Source of the DNA: Bacteroidota bacterium
GTDB lineage: Bacteria > Bacteroidota > Bacteroidia > Flavobacteriales > Flavobacteriaceae
Assembly (NCBI GenBank): GCA_021793535.1
Contig: JAJYSO010000077.1
Coordinates: forward strand, 1-7,458
DNA length: 7,458 nucleotides
Reading direction: 5' to 3'
This document shows positions 1 to 5,177 of this stretch, piece by piece (positions within the stretch are counted from its first letter, which is position 1; every line of letters starts with the position of its first letter). The notes under the pieces were generated by a model. That model did not search any database. It saw nothing but the letters and a program-made list of their open reading frames with translations, and was not told the origin of the DNA. Both the position numbers and the translations under genes were made by a program.

Positions 1-24
1 AAAACAATTATATACAACTAACCA

Positions 25-53
25 ACACTATCCCGAAAAGTGTGTAAGTTAGA
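25..53 (-). repeat. Candidate terminal inverted repeat (right end) of an IS256-family element
   Basis: About 15 bp beyond the stop codon of the IS256-type transposase tail lies ATCCCGAAAAGTGTGTAAG, read on the plus strand. The layout (a CCG-containing outer part, then an inner GTGTAA) resembles the ends of IS256-family elements, as I recall them. The position just after the transposase stop is where the right end is expected. No matching left end is visible in this window, so the repeat cannot be confirmed by pairing, and the outer boundary is approximate. Bases 1-24 would then be flanking DNA. Confidence 0.5.
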
Positions 54-67
54 TTAAGGGTTTGGTT

Positions 68-265
68 TTATAATCGGACCCTTTTTTCAAATATAATTAA
101 AAATTGATTGATTATAACACCCCAGTTCCTGATCGGCTTGGTCCATTTCTTGGTTGCCTCTCTTACGGCTAAATAAACAGATTTCATAACTGCCTGATCG
201 GTTGGGAATGAGAGTTTATTTTTGGTGTATTTCCTAATCTTTCCATTAAGGTTTTCGATTAGATT
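68..265 (-). pseudogene. IS256-family (mutator-type) transposase, C-terminal remnant no. 1
   Basis: Sixty-five codons read without a stop on the minus strand, ending at TAA (68-70). The peptide starts NLIENLNGKIRKYTKNKLSF and ends FEKRVRL. It includes VYLAVREATKKW and PIRNWGVIINQF, the typical C-terminal tail of IS256-family DDE transposases in Bacteroidota. The Glu in NLIEN corresponds to the third catalytic acid of the DDE triad. Everything upstream is missing, including both catalytic Asp residues, since the full family protein is about 400 residues. The reading frame breaks just before NLIEN, where intact relatives read IYTTNLIEN. The fragment cannot transpose. It differs clearly from remnant no. 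2, so it comes from a different element. Confidence 0.85.
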
Positions 266-302
266 TTTGGGGAGTGTAAATTAAACTCTGTCCGTGGTGG
301 TT
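266..302. other. Junction between two IS256-type remnants
   Basis: The frame of remnant no. 1 ends at 265. Remnant no. 2 lies to the right, with its stop at 329-331. Between them, AGTGTAAATTAAACTC (273-288) can be read in two ways. It may be the inner part of the right-end inverted repeat of element no. 2. Alternatively, its reverse complement ATTTACACT may encode the Ile-Tyr-Thr that precedes the catalytic Glu in remnant no. 1, followed by a small frameshifting insertion of about 4 bases. The stretch is a scar of nested insertion or of deletion between related elements. No gene is present. Confidence 0.45.
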
Positions 303-332
303 TTAACCCTTCGGCCATGGCCGAAGGGTTAA
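303..332. repeat. 30-bp perfect palindrome at the end of IS256 remnant no. 2
   Basis: Each base from 303 to 317 pairs with its partner from 332 to 318. The core reads CCTTCGGCCATGGCCGAAGG and is flanked on both sides by AACC/GGTT-type arms and TTAA. It overlaps the TAA stop (329-331) of the IS256-type transposase remnant. It can form a GC-rich hairpin in either transcript. No T-tract follows on either strand, so it is not a textbook intrinsic terminator. It most likely belongs to the 3' end of that insertion sequence, where it would limit read-through or stabilise the transposase mRNA. Confidence 0.7.
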
Positions 333-814
333 GTTGGCAAATCCAGTTTTATCCGGTTTTCAAATTTAATGTATAATTGTTGGATGGTCAAACTCCAATG
401 CTGCAATGGAGAGGTCCACTTTTTTTGGATATTTTGTGTAGCCAAGTAAACCAGCTTTAATAGTGCCATCTCACTAGAGAAAGCACCTTTAGTCTTAGCT
501 ATCTTCCGAATTTGCCGATGATAGCCTTCTATGGGATTAGTGGTATAGATGAGCTTCCGAATCGGTTGGGCGTATTTAAAATACTGCGATAGTTCTTCCC
601 AATTATTGTTCCAGCTCTCGATAACAACCGGGTATTTCTTTCCTCATTTCTCCTCCAGGTTTAATAGTTCTTCTTCTGCAGTTTCCTTATTAACAGCCCG
701 ATAGACTCGTTTTAAATCGCGCACAAACTCCTTTTGATCTTTAGAGGCTACGTATTTCAATGAATTCCGGATCTGATGAACAATGCACAGTTGTACTTCG
801 GTCTTCAGGAAAAC
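329..814 (-). pseudogene. IS256-family transposase, C-terminal remnant no. 2 with in-frame TGA
   Basis: One continuous frame of about 161 codons on the minus strand encodes the C-terminal 40% of an IS256-family transposase. It begins VFLKTEVQLCIVHQIRNS, continues through KYVASKDQKEFVRDLKRVYR, and carries IYTTNPIEGYHRQIRKIAK with the third catalytic Glu. It ends QLYIKFENRIKLDLPT. The C-x2-H of CIVH and the downstream Glu are family hallmarks. Both catalytic Asp residues and the DNA-binding N-terminus are lost. A single TGA (644-646) interrupts the frame at a site where relatives read EEKWGKKYP, so it is a Trp-to-stop change. No frameshift is seen. The upstream edge (about 812-820) is fused directly to an unrelated transposase fragment. 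Confidence 0.9.
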
Positions 815-817
815 GCC

Positions 818-995
818 CGATGAGCCTTTTGTCGGAAAGACCGGAGTAGTTCTTTAAAAACATCAAAGCCAACCGGCTCTGAGCAGGAAAAATAAAGGGA
901 CGGCCGGCTATCTTTTTTTTGATCCCAAAATCCTTGATCAGCCTTTTCCAAGGAACAGCTTTGTAAAGCTTCCCTAAATCGCTTCGATAAAACAC
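818..995 (-). pseudogene. IS5/IS1182-like transposase, N-terminal fragment
   Basis: On the minus strand the frame from a GTG at 993-995 reads FYRSDLGKLYKAVPWKRLIK, then GRPFIFPAQSRLALMFLKNY and SGLSDKRLIG. This matches the N-terminus of IS5/IS1182-type (DUF772-like) transposases of Bacteroidota: a short lead-in, a 'SDLG...IPW..L' block, then a 'GR..F....L.LMFLK...GLSDK.LI' helical block. Only about 59 of an expected several hundred residues remain. The catalytic domain is gone, and the sequence passes at about 812-820 into IS256 remnant no. 2. The open frame continues past the junction to 741 in a different frame from the IS256 coding frame, so its last ~25 residues are meaningless. No good ribosome-binding site precedes the GTG, and a TGA sits two codons upstream of it. 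Confidence 0.65.
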
Positions 996-1020
996 TGGAT
1001 ATCATGAGCATTCTACAACA

Positions 1021-1061
1021 GGAAATAGGGGTTCATTACCTTCACCCGGAAGCCCCTTTCC
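1021..1061 (-). terminator. Imperfect inverted repeat after the saccharopine dehydrogenase gene
   Basis: Seven bases downstream of the stop of the minus-strand dehydrogenase gene, the arms GGAAA+GGGG+TTC and GAA+CCCC+TTTCC can pair over 12 bp. There is one 1-base bulge, one 2-base bulge and a 14-base loop. No T-tract follows, so an intrinsic terminator is possible but unproven. It also marks the border between the chromosomal gene and the insertion-sequence debris. Confidence 0.35.
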
Positions 1062-1067
1062 AAAACC

Positions 1068-2438
1068 TTATCCCTGAACATTGTTCGGATTATACCCCAC
1101 ATACTTCACCTGCTTCTCGTTAAACCGGACACCATATTCCTCCAGTTCATTCAATATCGGGTCGTATACGTCCTTTGCAATAGGGCGATGCACTCCAGGA
1201 GTGACAATTTCCTTGTTTAAAACCCGCAAGGCCGCCATGGCAACTGGTAGCCCTACCGTCTTAGCCATAGCGGTATACGTTTGATTCTCCCCTATATATG
1301 CCATCGTAGAATCAATCTGCTTCTTCTCCCCATTCAGCTCATAGCCAAATTTATGATACATCACAATCATGTCTTTATCCTCGGGTTCCAAGGTCCATTT
1401 TTCTTCCAAGATCTTTTGGAGGGCCTGTGCCGGGGTGGCATGTTTAATTCCGATTTTCTTGTGGGGATTAAACAAATCCAATTCCTCTAACTTCTCCCAC
1501 ATAATATCGTCCTGATCTATTTTTAGATTATACCTTGTTTTAAGCTCCACAGAATCCGTAGGAGAATACGGTAAAAAGGCATTTATAAAATCTCGGTAAC
1601 TCATGTTTTCCGAATCATGCATCTGAAAGCTGTCATCCGTCAGCCCCAAACGAACAAATAGGTTCCAAGCTCGACTAAATCCAACCCGCCTCAAGGTTCC
1701 TCTATAAATCGTTTGCACATCTTCTAACCCGTATATAGGACGGTATTTCAAAGAATCACGATTAGCCAAGGCTTCAAACCGACCAAAATCTTCTATATCC
1801 AAAAACTCGGTTCTTCTAAAAAGGCGATGGTAAGGAATGTATTTGTATTGTCCCTCCTGAATAAATTCAGCGGCGCCACCTTGACCGGCCACCACTACAT
1901 TTCTGGGATTCCAGGTAAATTTATAATTCCATAAGTTGGTATCACTCTCCGGAGCGACCAGCCCTCCTGTAAACGATTCAAAAGAAATCACCTTTCCCCC
2001 CTCATCTCGTATGCGATCGATCACCCGCATCGCACTCATATGGTCTATCCCCGGATCTACACCAATCTCATTCATAAAGACCAGTCCCTTCTCTTTCACC
2101 TTCTCCTCTAAATCCCACATCTCTTCACTAACATAGGAAGGTGTGATCAAGTCTTTACCAAATTTTAAGCAAGCCTTTGCTACTTTGATATGAAACCTTG
2201 CCGGAACCATGGAAATCACAATATCGGACGCCTTCACGGCTTCCTCTCTCGAGCTTTTATCAAAAACATCCAGAACAAAGGCTTCTGAGTTTGGATGATT
2301 ATTGGCTATTTTTTGGGCGTTTTCTAATGAGATATCTCCTATTTTCAGGTATAAATCTTCTGAATTTGATTTTTCCTGTAAGTATCGAACCAAAGCAGAG
2401 GTAGATTTCCCTGCTCCGATAATCAAAATGTTTCGCAT
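1068..2438 (-). CDS. Saccharopine dehydrogenase-like oxidoreductase (LYS9/saccharopine reductase type)
   Basis: The 456-residue cytoplasmic enzyme starts MRNILIIGAGKSTSALV, a Rossmann nucleotide-binding motif (GAG at residues 8-10). SDIVISMVP lies at 71-79, followed by the family signature NEIGVDPGIDHM at 123-134. The C-terminal part has GVHRPI, then YDPILNELEEYGVRF, as in the substrate-binding/dimer domain. The family interconverts saccharopine with glutamate plus 2-aminoadipate 6-semialdehyde using NAD(P), so a role in lysine breakdown is likely. Substrate is inferred, since some relatives act on other amines. No lysine-ketoglutarate reductase domain is fused, unlike the animal bifunctional enzyme, and none is encoded nearby. 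An ATG 33 bases upstream is in frame but overlaps the gene's own -7 promoter box, so the ATG at 2436-2438 is chosen. The gene is divergent from the DUF423 gene. It looks intact despite the transposase debris downstream. Confidence 0.9.
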   Translation of the reverse strand: MRNILIIGAGKSTSALVRYLQEKSNSEDLYLKIGDISLENAQKIANNHPNSEAFVLDVFDKSSREEAVKASDIVISMVPARFHIKVAKACLKFGKDLITPSYVSEEMWDLEEKVKEKGLVFMNEIGVDPGIDHMSAMRVIDRIRDEGGKVISFESFTGGLVAPESDTNLWNYKFTWNPRNVVVAGQGGAAEFIQEGQYKYIPYHRLFRRTEFLDIEDFGRFEALANRDSLKYRPIYGLEDVQTIYRGTLRRVGFSRAWNLFVRLGLTDDSFQMHDSENMSYRDFINAFLPYSPTDSVELKTRYNLKIDQDDIMWEKLEELDLFNPHKKIGIKHATPAQALQKILEEKWTLEPEDKDMIVMYHKFGYELNGEKKQIDSTMAYIGENQTYTAMAKTVGLPVAMAALRVLNKEIVTPGVHRPIAKDVYDPILNELEEYGVRFNEKQVKYVGYNPNNVQG

Positions 2439-2461
2439 TGTGTAATTCTTGTTTAAATTTG
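2431..2461 (+). promoter_or_regulatory. Bacteroidota-type promoter for the DUF423 gene
   Basis: TAAATTTG (2454-2461) matches the TAnnTTTG -7 consensus of Bacteroidota. A near-consensus TTTC (2431-2434, consensus TTTG) lies upstream with a 19-base spacer. Transcription would begin near 2467, only a few bases before the first ATG (2472). It overlaps the 5' end of the divergent dehydrogenase gene. Confidence 0.5.
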
Positions 2462-2468
2462 CGCTAAA

Positions 2469-2498
2469 CAAATGTACTTAAACTCTATGAAAGGCAAA
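2469..2498 (-). promoter_or_regulatory. Bacteroidota-type promoter for the saccharopine dehydrogenase gene
   Basis: On the minus strand TTTG (2495-2498) is followed after 18 bases by TACATTTG (2469-2476). Both elements fit the Bacteroidota -33/-7 consensus. The transcript would start near 2463, giving a 5' leader of about 25 bases before the ATG at 2438. The promoter lies within the first codons of the divergent DUF423 gene. Confidence 0.65.
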
Positions 2499-2894
2499 TT
2501 TCATTATCATAAAAATTTAATAATTCTGGGAGGGTCCCTTGGCTTTTTAGCCATCCTCTTGGGAGCTTATGGAGCCCATACACTAGCTCCCCAAGTAGAT
2601 GAGGCCACTTACGAGGCATTCGAGACCGCCGTAAAATATCAAATGTATCATGCCTTTCTAGCCGTAATTGTGGGAGGCTTCAGTTTTTTACCCAAAAAAA
2701 CTGCCCTTTTGATCTTCAGCTTCATTTTATTAGGAATCCTGTGCTTTTCAGGATCCATCTATGGATTGGCAACAGCAGATATGACCGGCTACAATTATGC
2801 GCGTTTTTCCTTTATCACGCCCTTGGGAGGATTTTTCTTAATGGGTGCATGGATAACCCTGATTGTGCAGACCATTCGTATAAAAGCTGCCTAA
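2472..2894 (+). CDS. DUF423 family small membrane protein (YgdD-like)
   Basis: A 140-residue inner-membrane protein of unknown function. It has four hydrophobic segments, at about residues 16-37, 58-74, 77-100 and 112-135. The family hallmarks are visible: LGAYGAH at 30-36, AVKYQMYHAF at 53-62, CFSGSIYGL at 91-99 and ITPLGGFFLMGAW at 115-127. Length fits the family (about 120-140). Two ATG starts are possible. The one at 2472 has the better A-rich upstream context but leaves almost no 5' leader from the predicted promoter. The one at 2487 gives 135 residues, an N-terminus closer to that of relatives, and a leader of about 20 bases. Neither has a Shine-Dalgarno sequence. The gene is divergent from the saccharopine dehydrogenase gene and convergent, 34 bp apart, with the next gene. 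No reaction or partner is known for the family. Confidence 0.88.
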   Translation: MYLNSMKGKFHYHKNLIILGGSLGFLAILLGAYGAHTLAPQVDEATYEAFETAVKYQMYHAFLAVIVGGFSFLPKKTALLIFSFILLGILCFSGSIYGLATADMTGYNYARFSFITPLGGFFLMGAWITLIVQTIRIKAA

Positions 2895-2928
2895 AAGATC
2901 AGGAATAAAAGGCAAGGAATAGTAAAGG

Positions 2929-3318
2929 CTACGCTCCGTAATCCTCCGCGTAAGCTTTCATCGCTTCGTTAAACAGGCGAATCTCCTGTTTATTTTGACG
3001 GTGTTCTTCGTTTCGGATCAGAGACATCAAATAAAGCAAGCTCTCTGTGGGACCTGTATTTGCCGTATTGGTATTTACAACCTCCCCTTCCTCATCTAAA
3101 ATCTCTTCGTCCTCAGGAATAGGAATGGCAAAGGTATCGAACTCTTCCACATGTTCATAAATTTGACGGATGGCCTTGGCCACTACAGGGCGTTTCTCTT
3201 CCACAGAGTACGGACGCAATTCCTTTAAATCTTCAATCAAGGTATTGGTCACAATGCCGTTTTGATCCAAGTCGCTAATGATCTTATCGATAAGTTTTTG
3301 AGCCTTTTTATTTGTCAA
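2929..3318 (-). CDS. Conserved small acidic protein of unknown function
   Basis: A 129-residue soluble protein read from a TTG at 3316-3318. The N-terminal half (residues 1-60) is helix-forming and charged, with KKAQKLIDKIISDLDQNGIV, LIEDLKELRPYS and KAIRQIYEHVEEF. A short PIPEDEE motif (66-72) leads into a very acidic stretch to about residue 80. A Thr/Asn-rich linker and a C-terminal helix (about 91-129) follow. I know of no function. The frame stays open upstream to 3465 and could give 178 residues. That extension is AT-rich, has a hydrophobic low-complexity composition unlike the rest, and contains a -7 promoter box (3353-3360) that would place the transcript start near 3346. The TTG start therefore fits better. 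The gene is divergent from the helicase gene, which suggests but does not prove a functional link. A coupling or regulatory partner is one possibility. Confidence 0.75.
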   Translation of the reverse strand: MTNKKAQKLIDKIISDLDQNGIVTNTLIEDLKELRPYSVEEKRPVVAKAIRQIYEHVEEFDTFAIPIPEDEEILDEEGEVVNTNTANTGPTESLLYLMSLIRNEEHRQNKQEIRLFNEAMKAYAEDYGA

Positions 3319-3352
3319 AATAAAATTGTTTTTGAATTTAATTTCACTTGCA

Positions 3353-3360
3353 CAAAGATA
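3353..3360 (-). promoter_or_regulatory. -7 promoter box for the small acidic protein gene
   Basis: The minus strand reads TATCTTTG, a match to TAnnTTTG. No clean TTTG -33 element lies at the right distance; the nearest, TTTC, is only 14 bases upstream. The predicted transcript starts near 3346, leaving a leader of about 28 bases before the TTG at 3318. This box is the main reason for shortening the gene. Confidence 0.5.
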
Positions 3361-3469
3361 ATTTTTATAAAAATGAAATCTGTATAAAAGAAATATAAAA
3401 ATTTTTAATGCTCGTAATTTCAACAAAAACAGCCTTCTTTTATAAAATTCTCTGAAATCCGTCAAATAA

Positions 3470-3502
3470 TTTGCAGCGAGCTCCTATTTCTGCTTACTTT
3501 TG
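3470..3502 (+). promoter_or_regulatory. Bacteroidota-type promoter for the helicase gene
   Basis: TTTG (3470-3473) and TACTTTTG (3495-3502) are separated by 21 bases, within the range accepted for Bacteroidota promoters. Transcription would begin near 3509, giving a leader of about 43 bases. That leader carries an AGGAG (3534-3538) 13 bases before the ATG, a recognisable but distant Shine-Dalgarno sequence. Confidence 0.6.
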
Positions 3503-3551
3503 CATGGTTTAAACGTGTTAGAACAGTATTTTTAGGAGATTAAGCAGCATT

Positions 3552-5057
3552 ATGACAGAGCCTCAAGCGACTACGACTAAACAACTCTATGATTATCAGG
3601 AAGAAGATTTACAAAAGATTTTTAAATATTTAAACGAAGCGCCAGACGACTTCAATTTATTATATCAACTTCCAACTGGAGGAGGAAAGACAGTGGTCTT
3701 TTCTGAAATCGTACGTCGGTATTTAAAACAAACCGATAAAAAAGTGATGATCCTCACGCACCGTATCGAGCTTTGCCATCAAACCTCTCGCATTTTAAAA
3801 GGATTTGGCGTACGCAACAAGATCATCAACAGCAAGGTTAAATCACTACCCGAAAACAACAACTACCAATGTTTTGTGGCCATGGTTGAAACCCTGAACA
3901 ATCGGTTAAACGATGAAGTTTTTGAAGTATCCAATGTAGGATTAGTCATTATTGACGAAGCCCATTACAACTCTTTTACCAAGCTTTTCAAATTCTTTAA
4001 AGATTCCTTTATTCTGGGGGTTACCGCTACGCCGCTGAGTTCCAACATCAAACTTCCCATGAAGGACAACTACCAAGCACTCGTGGTAGGGCATTCCATT
4101 TCTTGGTTGATCGAACACGGATTCTTAGCACGAGCCAACACCTATGGCTACAACGTAAAGCTCAGCTCTCTTCAAGTGGGAATCAACGGGGATTACACGG
4201 TCAAATCATCCGAGGACTTGTATACGGACATGACTATGCAAAGCAAGCTCCTACAGGCCTATGAGGAACGCTGTAAAGGAGAAAAAACGCTGATTTTCAA
4301 CAACGGGATCAACACCTCCTGGTTTGTCTATGAAACCTTTAAACAAGCTGGATATGAAATTCGACACCTGGACAATACACACAGTAAGCAAGATCGTGCC
4401 GATATCCTAAATTGGTTCCGAGAAAAGCCCGACGCCATTCTCACTTCCGTAAGTATTTTAACCACCGGCTTTGATGAGCCCGATGTGCGAAACATTATCT
4501 TAAACCGTGCCACCAAATCCCTTACCCTCTACTACCAAATGATCGGAAGAGGCTCCCGACGTCTTCCGGACAAAGAAGAGTTTAACATTATTGATTTGGG
4601 AAACAATGCCGCTCGTTTTGGGTTGTGGGACGGTCCAGTGGATTGGGAGCTTATTTTTGAAAACCCAGACTATTTCTTAGAAAACCTCATCGATGACGAA
4701 TCCATAGAGCGCAATTTCAAATATGAAATGCCCAAAGAAGTTCGAGAGCTTTTCAAAAATTCAAAGGACATCGAGTTCGACATTAAGAGTGCGTACGAAA
4801 AAGCCATTAACAACGGTTGTAAGTCTAAAGAAGTACTGGATGAATCCATCGAGCAGCATGCGAGAATGTGTAAAGAAAACAGCGAGGATGTCTTTGATGC
4901 CCGAATCTTAGCCAAAGAACTCAAAGACGACATTAGAGACCGCGTACGCCGCTATTCCTATTGTATTATCAATAATACTAAGAACTACAGGGACTGGCTC
5001 TTTGAAGACTATTACCGCAAGTTACGGCTTCGCATCAATGAGATGTTTATGGAATAG
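3552..5057 (+). CDS. SF2 DEAD/DEAH-box helicase (RadD/YejH-like)
   Basis: A 501-residue cytoplasmic ATP-dependent helicase or translocase with a complete set of superfamily 2 motifs. These are a Q-like motif YDYQEEDL (13-20), Walker A PTGGGKT (41-47), motif Ia LTHR (68-71), the DEAH box at 135-138, motif III TAT (158-160), motif V TTGFDEPDV (304-312) and motif VI QMIGRGSRR (329-337) with its arginine finger. The two RecA-like domains span about residues 10-190 and 235-355. The layout resembles RadD/YejH-type helicases, which in E. coli act in DNA repair and recombination. A role here is inferred, and RNA as a substrate cannot be excluded. Residues about 380-501 form a charged, mostly helical tail that I cannot assign. 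No nuclease or zinc-finger motif is visible. It is transcribed divergently from the small acidic protein gene and appears to be a single-gene unit. Confidence 0.9.
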   Translation: MTEPQATTTKQLYDYQEEDLQKIFKYLNEAPDDFNLLYQLPTGGGKTVVFSEIVRRYLKQTDKKVMILTHRIELCHQTSRILKGFGVRNKIINSKVKSLPENNNYQCFVAMVETLNNRLNDEVFEVSNVGLVIIDEAHYNSFTKLFKFFKDSFILGVTATPLSSNIKLPMKDNYQALVVGHSISWLIEHGFLARANTYGYNVKLSSLQVGINGDYTVKSSEDLYTDMTMQSKLLQAYEERCKGEKTLIFNNGINTSWFVYETFKQAGYEIRHLDNTHSKQDRADILNWFREKPDAILTSVSILTTGFDEPDVRNIILNRATKSLTLYYQMIGRGSRRLPDKEEFNIIDLGNNAARFGLWDGPVDWELIFENPDYFLENLIDDESIERNFKYEMPKEVRELFKNSKDIEFDIKSAYEKAINNGCKSKEVLDESIEQHARMCKENSEDVFDARILAKELKDDIRDRVRRYSYCIINNTKNYRDWLFEDYYRKLRLRINEMFME

Positions 5058-5177
5058 TCACCTTAGCCGGCAAACACACTATTGGGCTTAAAAATAAAAT
5101 GACGTTATTGCCTTTAAGCAGGGCCCCCTGGACTTCAGTATACCCTTCAGCAGTTAAAAAAGCAAAGGGGTTTGCGC
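5058..5177. other. Convergent intergenic gap
   Basis: This gap separates the stop of the helicase gene from the stop of the large minus-strand gene. No gene or RNA is recognised. A weak GC-rich inverted repeat around CAGGGCCCCCTG (about 5119-5130) has too short a stem and no T-tract, so no terminator is called. Confidence 0.5.

Noticed and set aside
644..646. TGA read as selenocysteine or tryptophan by recoding
   Set aside because: No selenocysteine insertion hairpin is evident. The gene is a truncated transposase, and other genes here use TAG and TAA normally, so decay is simpler.
805..1011. A 68-residue open frame on the minus strand starting with ATG-CTC-ATG
   Set aside because: It overlaps the IS5/IS1182-like transposase fragment in another frame, and only the latter gives a recognisable transposase peptide.
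2439..2471. An upstream in-frame ATG that would add 11 residues to the saccharopine dehydrogenase
   Set aside because: It overlaps the TACATTTG -7 box on the same strand, and the family normally starts directly before the Rossmann strand (MRNILIIG).
5116..5135. A GC-rich inverted repeat (CAGGGCCCCCTG) as terminator for the convergent genes
   Set aside because: The stem is only 4 perfect pairs unless bulges are allowed, and no T-tract follows on either strand.
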